A model generated the notes under the pieces. It was given only the letters and a program-made list of their open reading frames with translations, had not been told where the DNA came from and did no database searches. The position numbers were made by a program, and so were the translations under genes. DNA of 64,000 nucleotides from Psychroserpens sp041224425 (GTDB lineage: Bacteria; Bacteroidota; Bacteroidia; Flavobacteriales; Flavobacteriaceae). Location: positions 60,712 to 124,711 of the forward strand of contig NZ_JBGFGL010000070.1 in NCBI RefSeq assembly GCF_041224425.1, read 5' to 3'. Shown here piece by piece: positions 44,030 through 52,942 of this stretch (the stretch's first letter is position 1; every line of letters begins with the position of its first letter).

Positions 44030-45735
44030 CAGGTATCAAAAAGTGTTTTCTTCCAAATGTAGAAAGGGAGCAAACGCTCAGCATCAATATCTTTTTGAGG
44101 AACATGTTCTTTCAGACAAGCATACATATCTGAGGTCTTGATTGACGAGATATGATCGTTTATAAATGTACTTCCCTTTTGACTATTTCTCATGTAATGA
44201 TAGGAGTTTTGCAATCCAATTTTAGACAAATTCCAATAACCATCATCAATTTTTAACTTTGCCGCTTCCCTTAATACCTTTTTGGTGGTTTTCTTATGCA
44301 GTTTTTGATCAACCGGAATACTCAAGGCTAAGTCAACCATATCATCAGACCAAAACTGAGGATTCGAAACCATATTATGGCACAATTGTAATTCATAAGG
44401 CGTATGAAAGAAAAAGCTTGGCGTGTAATACACACTAAAAAGTGAAAAGAACAACCAATCATCGATTCGGTTACTCATAAGTTTCAATTCTTCTGGCAAA
44501 GCCATATCATTGATTTTAGCTTCGTATGCTTTTACGAACGACTGATTATTAGCTAATTTTCGTTCACCATAAAATGGGATGCCTTCGTTGAATTTCTGAA
44601 AGTAAAAACTAAGTTTCTTGGTTGTTGGATGACCTATACCATTCAGCAATGCAGCCATAACCTTATGCATTCCTGTCTTTTTTGAACGCTTGTACAACTG
44701 TAGAATCTTTTGCAATTGCACATACTTGTTCATTCCTAGAAACAAACGATCTGCACCATCACCATCAAACATAAGTTCAATTCCATCAGAATTTGCCTCT
44801 TTGTAAATAATATTGAGTATGGAATTATTGAATCCTACAGGAAAGCTAGATCTCTCAACAACATCTAAATAGTTGTTAATGATATCTTCTGGTGAAATAC
44901 GTATTTTTTGAACTTTAAAATCTAATTTATTTGACAAATAATCAATCCGTTCAAATTCGTTGTAGTCGTCTTTAAATCCTAAGGTATAAGCCTTAAAATC
45001 TCGATTGCATTCATGTATTTTTTGAGCTAAATACCCAGAATCAACACCACCACTTAGAGCAATTCCTATCGAGTTAAAACCTTGAAGCGTCTTCTTGGTA
45101 GCTTTCAATAACACCTCATCAATTTGCTTTACATTTTGCTTTAGTGTATTGCTATTATTGGCATAGGACTTTACATCAAAAATATTATGATAGGTGATTT
45201 GGGTTAATTTTCCTGTTGGGATGGCGTAGGTTAATTCTTGTCCGCCTGGAGCAGAATTCACGCCTTTTACCAAAAAGTTTTTATAATCTGCAAATCCGAA
45301 ATTGTAGTAAAATAATAGTCCATCATCACTAAACTCTAAGGTTTTTGTTGGATTTAGAATACGTAGCAATTCAAGGGAACTTGAAAAAACAAAGCTATCA
45401 TCATTTTGGATATAGAAAAGCGGTATTTTAGAATAATGGTCAGTAAATAATTGGATCTTATCCTTATCGAACTTCAGTTGTATGAATTTGTCATCATTTT
45501 TGAAGATATCAAAAGAATGGATTTCTGAAGTTTTTGTTGTTCCTCCAAACCACAGAAAATGGCCTTCATTAAGTATATAGTAGTTATTTTCCTTTGGAGC
45601 ATTACAGGTGAAAAGCTGTAAACTTTCATTATTATAAATCTGATTGACCAAAGGATTATCGTCAGATTGTTTTTTAGTTTTTGAAATAATTCCACCGAAA
45701 GCAGGTACACTCTTAATAGTACTATTATAATTCAT
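44029..45735 (-). CDS. Asparagine-synthase-like protein lacking the glutaminase Cys
   Basis: 568 residues. The C-terminal two thirds carry the ATP pyrophosphatase loop GIALSGGVDSGYLAQKI (SGGVDS at 228-233) and the MFDGDGADRLFLG site of asparagine synthetase. The N-terminal part still resembles the class II glutaminase fold (IQLFTDHYSKIPLFY, VFSSSLELLRIL), but the protein begins MNYNSTIKSVPAFGGI instead of Met-Cys-Gly, so the nucleophile is missing. It cannot use glutamine by the normal route. In this locus it may form an amide or lactam on a sugar acid or amino acid substituent; that is inference. Beta-lactam-synthetase-type chemistry is a known precedent for Cys-less members. Confidence 0.85.
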   Translation of the reverse strand: MNYNSTIKSVPAFGGIISKTKKQSDDNPLVNQIYNNESLQLFTCNAPKENNYYILNEGHFLWFGGTTKTSEIHSFDIFKNDDKFIQLKFDKDKIQLFTDHYSKIPLFYIQNDDSFVFSSSLELLRILNPTKTLEFSDDGLLFYYNFGFADYKNFLVKGVNSAPGGQELTYAIPTGKLTQITYHNIFDVKSYANNSNTLKQNVKQIDEVLLKATKKTLQGFNSIGIALSGGVDSGYLAQKIHECNRDFKAYTLGFKDDYNEFERIDYLSNKLDFKVQKIRISPEDIINNYLDVVERSSFPVGFNNSILNIIYKEANSDGIELMFDGDGADRLFLGMNKYVQLQKILQLYKRSKKTGMHKVMAALLNGIGHPTTKKLSFYFQKFNEGIPFYGERKLANNQSFVKAYEAKINDMALPEELKLMSNRIDDWLFFSLFSVYYTPSFFFHTPYELQLCHNMVSNPQFWSDDMVDLALSIPVDQKLHKKTTKKVLREAAKLKIDDGYWNLSKIGLQNSYHYMRNSQKGSTFINDHISSIKTSDMYACLKEHVPQKDIDAERLLPFYIWKKTLFDT

Positions 45736-46741
45736 CCAAAATAGATTTAGTCGATGAAATATGATATTTAGAATAATCCATTTGTTGTATGTTTCGTTTC
45801 AGTTTTTGCCTTAATTCAACTGATTGTAATTCACATAAGGTTTCACTAAGCTCTGCTTCGTTTTTCACGACATAGCCGTTTTCACCATGAACTACAAAAT
45901 CAACACATGCACCTGTATCTTCAAACACAATAACAGGAACATTATGAAATAATGCCTCTAAAACAACCAAACCATAAGATTCGCCTATAGATGGCAAAAC
46001 AAAAACATCAATATTAGCATAAAAATCGGACATGGAGTTGAGTTCTCCTAAAAAATTGACCTCAACATTTTTATTGTTTATTTGTTGTACTGTCTTTTTA
46101 AGTGTATTCAGTAACTGACCCGTTCCTGCAACCTTTAATACAACCAGAGACTTACATTTAATTTGTGACAAACTTTCCAATAACAGATGAATCCGTTTTT
46201 GCGCTACCAAACGACCAGCAAATCCGAGATGCAATGTTTCTTGACTTGGTGTGATTTCTGACTGGTGTTCGCCATCAATACCAAAAGGAATAATCTTTAC
46301 CGACGTATCCCTTAACACGCCTATTTGAGCTTTCAATTTTTGTTTCGCAAAGTTAGAAGAACAAACCACTTTAAACCCAAGAACATTAATCACAAAAAAA
46401 TAAACACATTGCTTATAAATACGCCTTATTCCACTTCCGAAGGTCATTCCGTGTTGAAATAAAAACACTCTGGATTTATGTTTGAGCAATGTTGGTAAAA
46501 AAGATAATTTAAGCGAATGCACAAACAAAAGATCATAGCCATCAACCAATTGCCTGAACTTCTTTGGTTGGTCATTATCGTTACTGATATCAATAACATT
46601 TTCACCTTTGGCTTCCTTTTGCCAGACTAAAATGTGGTGATTGGCATTCGAATTGGTATTTAGGTTTGCCAAGGCTTTCACAAAGGTCGTAATGCCTCCA
46701 AAGGATAGTGAATGACAAATATGTAGATGCTTTTTGTTCAA
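45725..46741 (-). CDS. GT4 glycosyltransferase
   Basis: 338 residues with a GT-B fold. The N-terminus HLHICHSLSFGGITTFVKAL is the acceptor-side glycine loop. The C-terminal domain has LGFAGRLVAQKRIHLLLESL and the donor site VFVLPSIGESYGLVVLEALF with the E-x7-E pair. It overlaps the asparagine-synthase-like gene by 11 bases. The donor sugar is not predictable by eye. Confidence 0.9.
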   Translation of the reverse strand: MNKKHLHICHSLSFGGITTFVKALANLNTNSNANHHILVWQKEAKGENVIDISNDNDQPKKFRQLVDGYDLLFVHSLKLSFLPTLLKHKSRVFLFQHGMTFGSGIRRIYKQCVYFFVINVLGFKVVCSSNFAKQKLKAQIGVLRDTSVKIIPFGIDGEHQSEITPSQETLHLGFAGRLVAQKRIHLLLESLSQIKCKSLVVLKVAGTGQLLNTLKKTVQQINNKNVEVNFLGELNSMSDFYANIDVFVLPSIGESYGLVVLEALFHNVPVIVFEDTGACVDFVVHGENGYVVKNEAELSETLCELQSVELRQKLKRNIQQMDYSKYHISSTKSILDEL

Positions 46742-46742
46742 G

Positions 46743-47321
46743 TTAAGTCACTTTTCGTTCTCCAATTTTTTTTATTGGAATGCCGCCATAAATCTCATAA
46801 TCGGTTGTAATATTTTTTGACAACACGACACTATTAGCTGCAATAACACAGCCTTTGTTTAGGCAACTCCCCTTTAAAATCCGAACACCAGCACCAATCC
46901 ACACATCATCCTTAATTTGAACTGGTAAGGACACCAACTCTTGTGTGTTGATAGGTTTCGATTTATCAATTCCATGATCGGAATCACGAATGCTTACGTG
47001 TTCTGCGACAAGCACATTGTTTCCTATGACAACACTATCATTTGAACTGATAATAATATCTTGGGTTAAAGTTGTTTGATCACCAATAGATAACTTCCCA
47101 GAATTTGAAACATCAAAGGTAATTCGGTAACCAATGGTGACATTCTTTCCTAACTTAATATTGCCCTTTGGAAGTGTTCTAAACTTTGGAAACTGCTTAC
47201 ACTTTATACTACCAGACACCTCACAACCACTAAATTTCAAGTACATTTTCAACAATGCTCCTTTAAATTTAAATAATCGATTTCTAAAAATCACACGCAA
47301 TTTGTACAAAGGATTAGCCAT
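46743..47321 (-). CDS. Hexapeptide-repeat acyltransferase
   Basis: 192 residues of left-handed beta-helix with repeats such as IKLGKNVTIGYRITF, IGNNVLVAEHVSIRD and VWIGAGVRILKGSCL. A catalytic-type His is in SIRDSDHGIDK. The C-terminus EIYGGIPIKKIGERK is typical of the WcaF/LacA acetyltransferase group. It is a probable O-acetyltransferase for the polysaccharide; the acceptor is unknown. Confidence 0.85.
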   Translation of the reverse strand: MANPLYKLRVIFRNRLFKFKGALLKMYLKFSGCEVSGSIKCKQFPKFRTLPKGNIKLGKNVTIGYRITFDVSNSGKLSIGDQTTLTQDIIISSNDSVVIGNNVLVAEHVSIRDSDHGIDKSKPINTQELVSLPVQIKDDVWIGAGVRILKGSCLNKGCVIAANSVVLSKNITTDYEIYGGIPIKKIGERKVT

Positions 47322-48060
47322 GGTTTAGGATTTTCTTAGCTAACTTAATCAATCTACATTTATAATAGCTATAAACATATTTTAAATGATTTCCTGTTTT
47401 ATGTATTTTATGGATATTGTAAGCTTCCTTATGACTGTAGCAATTATGACTCACACGATCATCGGTTCCTACCGTCATGACACAAACTGGAAATTGTAAT
47501 TGGTGGAACTTACAACCATTCACTTTAAGTCTGAGCAACAACTCATAATCTGAAGCACTTCTAAACTGCGTATCATAACCTCCTAAACGATTGTAAGCTT
47601 CCTTGGTAATAAAGGTTGCTGGATGAAAAAATTGTTTGAGATTATCTTCCAATTCCATAATAGGGACCAATTCAGAAGTTAAGGTATCATTTACTAATTT
47701 GAACATACTTCCATAATACACATCGGCTTTTTGTTCAGTGTAAGCTTGAGCTACTTTTTCCAATACATGGTTGTCATACAACCAATCATCAGTATGACAA
47801 ATTCCTATCAAATCTCCTGTAGCAACTTCAACACCTCTATTTAAGGCGTAATACATGCCATTATCTTTTTTAGATTCAAAGAAATCGATTTGATCACTGT
47901 ATTTTTTAATGATATCTACCGAACCATCTGTTGAAGCACCATCAATAACAATGAACTCAACATTTTTATAGGTTTGGTTGACCACACTTTGCAAGGCCTT
48001 TTCAATAGTACGTTCTCTATTGAATACAATGGTAATGATTGATATTAGAGGCTCTGTCAT
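47314..48060 (-). CDS. GT2 glycosyltransferase, WcaA-like
   Basis: 248 residues with a GT-A fold: LISIITIVFNRERTIEKAL, FIVIDGASTDGSVDII (nucleotide-binding Asp), GLICHTDDWLYD as the DxD-type metal site (HTDDW), and FITKEAYNRLGGYD with FRSASDYELLLR as the acceptor-side base. It is a soluble or peripheral inverting transferase. It overlaps the downstream acyltransferase gene by 8 bases. Confidence 0.9.
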   Translation of the reverse strand: MTEPLISIITIVFNRERTIEKALQSVVNQTYKNVEFIVIDGASTDGSVDIIKKYSDQIDFFESKKDNGMYYALNRGVEVATGDLIGICHTDDWLYDNHVLEKVAQAYTEQKADVYYGSMFKLVNDTLTSELVPIMELEDNLKQFFHPATFITKEAYNRLGGYDTQFRSASDYELLLRLKVNGCKFHQLQFPVCVMTVGTDDRVSHNCYSHKEAYNIHKIHKTGNHLKYVYSYYKCRLIKLAKKILNHG

Positions 48061-48064
48061 AAAT

Positions 48065-48658
48065 TTATAAGTTACGGATGAACTGGGCAGGATTTCCGCC
48101 CCAAATTTGATTTGAAGGAATTGATTTTGTTACCACGCTTCCAGCTGCAATTACAGAATTTTCACCAATAGTAACCCCTTTAAGAATGGTAGCTCCTCCT
48201 CCAATAAATACCTTGTCTTCAATAACTACAGGAGCACTCACAATATCATTATCACCATTGAAGCATCGTTCCTCTGGATCGATACTATGGAAATTGGTAT
48301 CCCAAATTCTACAGCTATTTCCTATGAGAACGTGATTCCCTATTCGGATGGATTTAGAACAATAAATCGTACTATTTGAAATCCCTACATTATTGCCGAT
48401 TTCCAAAACTGCATGGTTGTCAGTTATTAATCTAATAACCGAATCGCCTCCAATTGGCGTGTAAGCGACTCCTGAATTTGCTCGAAAGCCTTTTCCGATA
48501 TTGATGCTTCCTTTATTTTTTACAAATAGAATTCCGTTGATTTTATATTCCTGAATAGCGACACCTTCTCGAATAAGCATCAATTTATTTGCTAAGCTAT
48601 CGTAAAACTGACGGACTTTTATTTGAACACTATGTATTTTCCTTAGAACAAATCGCAT
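48065..48658 (-). CDS. Hexapeptide-repeat acyltransferase
   Basis: 197 residues of left-handed beta-helix: LEIGNNVGISNSTIY, IGNHVLIGNSCRIWD, a catalytic-type His in DTNFHSIDPEE, VFIGGGATILKGVTIGE and SIPSNQIWGGNPAQFI at the end. This is the pattern of sugar O-acetyltransferases. With the genes at 41297 and 46743 it is the third soluble hexapeptide acyltransferase in the locus. It is separated from the GT4 gene by one base. Confidence 0.87.
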   Translation of the reverse strand: MRFVLRKIHSVQIKVRQFYDSLANKLMLIREGVAIQEYKINGILFVKNKGSINIGKGFRANSGVAYTPIGGDSVIRLITDNHAVLEIGNNVGISNSTIYCSKSIRIGNHVLIGNSCRIWDTNFHSIDPEERCFNGDNDIVSAPVVIEDKVFIGGGATILKGVTIGENSVIAAGSVVTKSIPSNQIWGGNPAQFIRNL

Positions 48659-48659
48659 C

Positions 48660-49907
48660 TTATAATTTTTCTAGAATTGAATAATAGGTTTTCGTTATTT
48701 CATCAACAACCTTCTTAGGATCGTGACGTAACAATGCTGTTTTTCGAGCATTTTCACCATAAACCTTAGCCTTTTCAAAATCATTTTGCAACGCTACAAT
48801 GGCTCCTGCTAAATCATAAGGCTCTCCTTCTTGTACCAAAATACCTTCATGGTTGTTTTCAAGCATTGAAGAGGTTCCACCAACATTGGTAGCTGCAATT
48901 GGCATCCCAAGCATCATGGCTTCACATAAGCTATTCGGACTGTTTTCAATATGGCTTACCTGGCAATAGATATCAGATTGTAATAAGAGGGCTACAAGTT
49001 CTGTTTCATTTTTAATTCCTAAGAATTGAACTCCAATCTCTTTGTAATTAGGTTCCAGCCAATTCTCCACAGCCTTTGGAATACTATTGTTTTCATTCAA
49101 GCCCACAACACTCCATTCAAACTCTACATCATATTGACGCAGTAATGTTGCTGTTTTCACAATCAGCTCAAATCCCTTGTAAGCGACATTTCCAGTTGTT
49201 GTGATTAATTTTAACGGTTGTTCAAAACTTGTTTTTTTCCAAATATTTTTAGTGTCGTAGAATGCTTCACGCAGAATCTCATTTCCTACAAAATACTGAC
49301 TATTTGGTGCCAACAAACGTGTCATACGTTTGTCCCAATCTGTTCTACCAATAATAAACTGCGCAGACTTAAGGATGTTTCGTTCTCTTACGGCATTCAA
49401 TCTAAATGCTGAATTGATTCCTTTGCTGAAGCTTAGTCCGCTCTTTTTAGTCTTTTTCAAAATTGCTTCAGGAATACCAGAAAAATACTTTTCATAATAC
49501 GGACTTAGAATCCCTTGTATGGAAATAACAACAGGCACAGACGTTTCAAATTGAATCAAACCTAGATTCAATTCGGTACCATGCACATGAATGAGATCAG
49601 GCTTTACTTTATCGACGATTGCTTTTATTTTCTGAATACTAAGATGATCGTTTTGACTTCCGGAGACCTTGGCTACCAATTTGTCTTTCATACTTTTAGG
49701 CTTCACCTCTGTAACCGGATAATACATGGTGTTATGGAATTCAAATGGCTCTAAAGCTACAGACCAGTAAAAACAAACGTTCAGTTCGATATCTTGGTTT
49801 TCTGCCAAGTGATAATTTAAGGCTTTCAACCAACCACCAGATTGGGTTTCGGGAGACAGCTTTTCAATGGCATAGCTCGGATTATTTGTTAACCAAAGTA
49901 TTTTCAT
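48660..49907 (-). CDS. GT4 glycosyltransferase
   Basis: 415 residues with a GT-B fold. The start KILWLTNNPSYAIEK is followed by DLIHVHGTELNLGLIQ. The C-terminal domain has KLITTTGNVAYKGFELIVKT, IYCQVSHIENSPNSLCEAMMLGMPI with the donor-site E-x7-E pair, and VGGTSSMLENNHEGILV. It acts in repeat-unit assembly, with unknown sugar specificity. Confidence 0.9.
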   Translation of the reverse strand: MKILWLTNNPSYAIEKLSPETQSGGWLKALNYHLAENQDIELNVCFYWSVALEPFEFHNTMYYPVTEVKPKSMKDKLVAKVSGSQNDHLSIQKIKAIVDKVKPDLIHVHGTELNLGLIQFETSVPVVISIQGILSPYYEKYFSGIPEAILKKTKKSGLSFSKGINSAFRLNAVRERNILKSAQFIIGRTDWDKRMTRLLAPNSQYFVGNEILREAFYDTKNIWKKTSFEQPLKLITTTGNVAYKGFELIVKTATLLRQYDVEFEWSVVGLNENNSIPKAVENWLEPNYKEIGVQFLGIKNETELVALLLQSDIYCQVSHIENSPNSLCEAMMLGMPIAATNVGGTSSMLENNHEGILVQEGEPYDLAGAIVALQNDFEKAKVYGENARKTALLRHDPKKVVDEITKTYYSILEKL

Positions 49908-49933
49908 GTATCGATCTTAATTTGCTGATGCCT

Positions 49934-50671
49934 TTAAAATTGATAATCCAAAAGCTCTATATCTTTTTTGTATACTGAACGTACGATTTCCTTTGTTTTA
50001 GGCGAATAATATTCGCGGTATTTTTGGTGTCTGTTTGGGTTTTGGTTTTCGTGCTTTAAATCGATAGCGACATTAAGCTTTGAAGCTAATGTTTTTATAT
50101 CTTCATTAATCGTTTCCATTTTGTAAATATCATCTACCAAAACCTTGTTGTTTACAGTGATGAATTCAAATTGAGGATTGAAGTGAATCCATTTATAAAT
50201 ATTCTCTTCATTTAACCAATTGACCACAAAGTCTTCAAAATTCTGAAATTTTGCCAAATTATCATCAAACCACTGCTTATCTTTTTCATGTAAACCACCT
50301 TTTTTCAAAAAAAAGTAGGTCGACACCAATCGATCCCAAGGGTTTCTAACAAATGTGAACTTGTAATAACTGTAAAATTCCTCCTTATTAAAAATCAACT
50401 GATAGGCTTTCAATTTGGTATGAGCACCACCCAAATTACCAAAAAGTGCTTTATTTATTGAAATTCCAGCAGCTTTTGGTATATGCACAAAGATACATTT
50501 TAAATCGTCAAAGCCTTTTAAAGAGACCTCATCGCCAATAATCTCTTTTTTACGTAAGGCTTGTTTTTCATTGAAGCCCTTCGGATTTTTATTTTTAAAA
50601 TAGTTATAGCGCATATCATAAGGTAGGTTCCAAATGATTTTATCGACAACTATTTTCTTTATTTGTTCCAT
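49934..50671 (-). CDS. Sulfotransferase family 2 protein
   Basis: 245 residues with both PAPS-binding motifs: the 5'-phosphosulfate loop CIFVHIPKAAGIS (HIPKAAG at 63-69) and the 3'-phosphate site FVRNPWDR (107-114). These are the marks of carbohydrate sulfotransferases of the heparan 2-O-sulfotransferase type. There is no signal peptide, so sulfation would take place on lipid-linked precursors in the cytosol. No PAPS-making genes lie nearby. Its start overlaps the flippase gene by 13 bases, tying it to repeat-unit assembly. Transfer to the polymer is inference from context. Confidence 0.88.
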   Translation of the reverse strand: MEQIKKIVVDKIIWNLPYDMRYNYFKNKNPKGFNEKQALRKKEIIGDEVSLKGFDDLKCIFVHIPKAAGISINKALFGNLGGAHTKLKAYQLIFNKEEFYSYYKFTFVRNPWDRLVSTYFFLKKGGLHEKDKQWFDDNLAKFQNFEDFVVNWLNEENIYKWIHFNPQFEFITVNNKVLVDDIYKMETINEDIKTLASKLNVAIDLKHENQNPNRHQKYREYYSPKTKEIVRSVYKKDIELLDYQF

Positions 50672-52014
50672 ACACCAGTAGCTCTTAGATTGATTATCTT
50701 CTTGTATTGGATAGTTTTTACCACTGCACTTATCAGCATTGAAATGGTTGTTGCTGTAATGACTCCTGAAACACCCATGTTAAGCGTTTTTGCTAAAAAA
50801 ATTGAAGCAGGAATATTAAAGATTATTGAAAACCCTGTGATATACAATTGCACTTTTAATTTGCCTACGCCATTTATAAAGTACGTGTAAATTAAATTAT
50901 ACGACTGAATTACAATAAACAAACACCAAAAGATCGATAACATAAATGGAATAACAACCTTATCTCCCAACCACAATTTAAAAAAATATGGAGAGATTGC
51001 TAACATGAGTAATGAACCCAAAGCGAATAACATCCATATTTTAGTCATTTTTTTCATGGTCTTTTTAATCCAAGACAGATCATCTTTATGATAAGCATCA
51101 GTCACTGCCGACCAAAGTGGTTGAACAATAATAGTAAACAACATCAAGGACATGCCAAAGTACTTATGGGCAAGCTGGTATGGTGTTACTTGCTCAGGAC
51201 CATATAGCTGTGTAATAATCAAGTTATCTGTTGAAAATAAAATGATTGCAGCAATGGTTATGATAAAGAACTTAATGCCAACATTCATCAAATCCTTTAA
51301 ATAAGAAAAATCAACATAACTCCTTTTAGGAATAATATACCTATAATCTTTACTGAAATAGTACACAGTCAAGCCAACCAAACTAACAATTGGTATCATA
51401 CTGAATGTCGCTCCAAGTAACAATAAGGATCCTTCAGTGAATTGCAACAAAAGGAGAATAGCAACCACTTGTAGGCATTTAATCAAAAAAGCTTGTAGGT
51501 TGATAATTGAAGGTCTTTGGTCTGCTGTTAGAATCGTGATAATGATCTTGAAAATGAACTGTAACGAAAAGGCTCCGAAAACGAACAGTGCTAAAATGGA
51601 TAAATCCTCATTTTGAATGACCGTTGTGTTCAATATTCGTTCCCAATTCAGAAATGAATTTAAGATGAGAAAAATCAAGAAAAAACCAACGCCAACCATA
51701 ATCAATAAGGCATAGGTCGTACTCACGTAGTATCGTAGTTTCTCTATTTCGTTTTTGGCCTTTGCTTCGGCAAACTTATTACGCAGACCATGACTTAAGC
51801 CTACATCCATAAAACTAAAATAAGCCGTTAGGGAAAACAACAACAACCAAACACCATATTGTTCTTCGTTTAAGTAACTTAAGACCAGTGGCACCAAAAG
51901 AAAACCTAGAGCAATCTCAACACCTTTGAATCCGTAAGAAAACAGAATGTTTTTCTTGATCTGCTTATCGCGCTGATGCCCTTTAAATAGATACTTTTTT
52001 AGTTTGTTGAACAT
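50659..52014 (-). CDS. Polysaccharide flippase (Wzx-like)
   Basis: 451 residues with about 12-14 membrane helices. It begins KKNILFSYGFKGVEIALGFLLVPLVLSYL and continues EEQYGVWLLLFSLTAYFSFMDVG, the MOP-superfamily start of Wzx and related lipid-linked oligosaccharide flippases. A mid-protein loop has FSTDNLIITQLYGPEQVTPYQLAHKYF. It would move the finished lipid-linked unit across the inner membrane for Wzy polymerisation. Confidence 0.92.
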   Translation of the reverse strand: MFNKLKKYLFKGHQRDKQIKKNILFSYGFKGVEIALGFLLVPLVLSYLNEEQYGVWLLLFSLTAYFSFMDVGLSHGLRNKFAEAKAKNEIEKLRYYVSTTYALLIMVGVGFFLIFLILNSFLNWERILNTTVIQNEDLSILALFVFGAFSLQFIFKIIITILTADQRPSIINLQAFLIKCLQVVAILLLLQFTEGSLLLLGATFSMIPIVSLVGLTVYYFSKDYRYIIPKRSYVDFSYLKDLMNVGIKFFIITIAAIILFSTDNLIITQLYGPEQVTPYQLAHKYFGMSLMLFTIIVQPLWSAVTDAYHKDDLSWIKKTMKKMTKIWMLFALGSLLMLAISPYFFKLWLGDKVVIPFMLSIFWCLFIVIQSYNLIYTYFINGVGKLKVQLYITGFSIIFNIPASIFLAKTLNMGVSGVITATTISMLISAVVKTIQYKKIINLRATGVWNK

Positions 52015-52078
52015 AAGGTTTCTATTGGTTAGGCTCTATTTAGAAATTTCATTAACAAAGATTTCATATCATAAAAAA

Positions 52079-52936
52079 CTATTGCGCAATATACAGCGTT
52101 GTATTTTTATTCTTTAACAAATTCTCACCAAGTTTTAATGATAAATCCTTAGCACCAATAAGATTTAAGTGTGAGTAATCATTAAAAATATTTTTAGTTT
52201 TATCGAGCCTGATCGTATCCTTTTCAAATGTTTTGAACAATCTGCTTATTTGATTTACAAAAGCTTCTGTTTCTCCTTTGATAGGAGATCGGTTTTCAAT
52301 AGCCTTCAATTGCTTCTGAAAGGGTAGTTCCAAAAAAGTAATTTTACAATTCTTATCAATTAATTTCTGAACACCAATTAAATATAGGTCTTGTTTTTCA
52401 TCTAAAAATTCTGGAATTTCTTCGTAATAGCTCTCGAAATGCGATAAGGGAAGACCTTCTTGCATCGAATCTGAGTAAGCGTATAATTTAGTCGACTCAA
52501 GAATATTGCGCTTAGGTTTGATGTTTAATTTGAAAATAGAAAAGACATCATTAAACGAATAATCATGTCCATACAATTGGTTTAAAGCCCAAAAGGATAA
52601 ACCCGTTCGGTTGTAGTCCTTATCTTTTCTTCTTATTTGTGATAGTTTTGAAATGGAAATAATTAATTCTGAATCCTCAGGAACTTGATCAACAAAATTT
52701 AAAAAATCATACACACCTGCTCCATGATGTGCAGAAGAGTATACCTTTTTCCTTGTAACTTGAGACAAAGCTTTTAAATCTACACCTTGATAGGCTTGGG
52801 AGTCTCCCCAAATAAAAATTGAATCTTTGTTAGAAAAAGAATGATTTAAATACGAATCATAAGAAACATATAAAATCCCATAAGCTAACAACAAGCCTAT
52901 TGGGAATAACACTATTTTTCTTATGAATCTTTTCAT
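52079..52936 (-). CDS. SGNH-like membrane-anchored partner of the MBOAT protein
   Basis: 285 residues with an N-terminal membrane anchor (~7-26), the rest periplasmic. Block I is IFIWGDSQAYQG (GDSQ at 44-47) and the C-terminal DYSHLNLIGAKDL supplies the Asp and His of an SGNH esterase-like site. The gene lies 6 bases after an AlgI-type MBOAT gene. In alginate and other exopolysaccharide acetylation, AlgI passes acyl groups to AlgJ/AlgX-type SGNH proteins, which load them on the polymer. By the same logic this protein would be the periplasmic acyltransferase; its substrate is inferred only. Confidence 0.75.
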   Translation of the reverse strand: MKRFIRKIVLFPIGLLLAYGILYVSYDSYLNHSFSNKDSIFIWGDSQAYQGVDLKALSQVTRKKVYSSAHHGAGVYDFLNFVDQVPEDSELIISISKLSQIRRKDKDYNRTGLSFWALNQLYGHDYSFNDVFSIFKLNIKPKRNILESTKLYAYSDSMQEGLPLSHFESYYEEIPEFLDEKQDLYLIGVQKLIDKNCKITFLELPFQKQLKAIENRSPIKGETEAFVNQISRLFKTFEKDTIRLDKTKNIFNDYSHLNLIGAKDLSLKLGENLLKNKNTTLYIAQ

Positions 52937-52942
52937 CTAATT

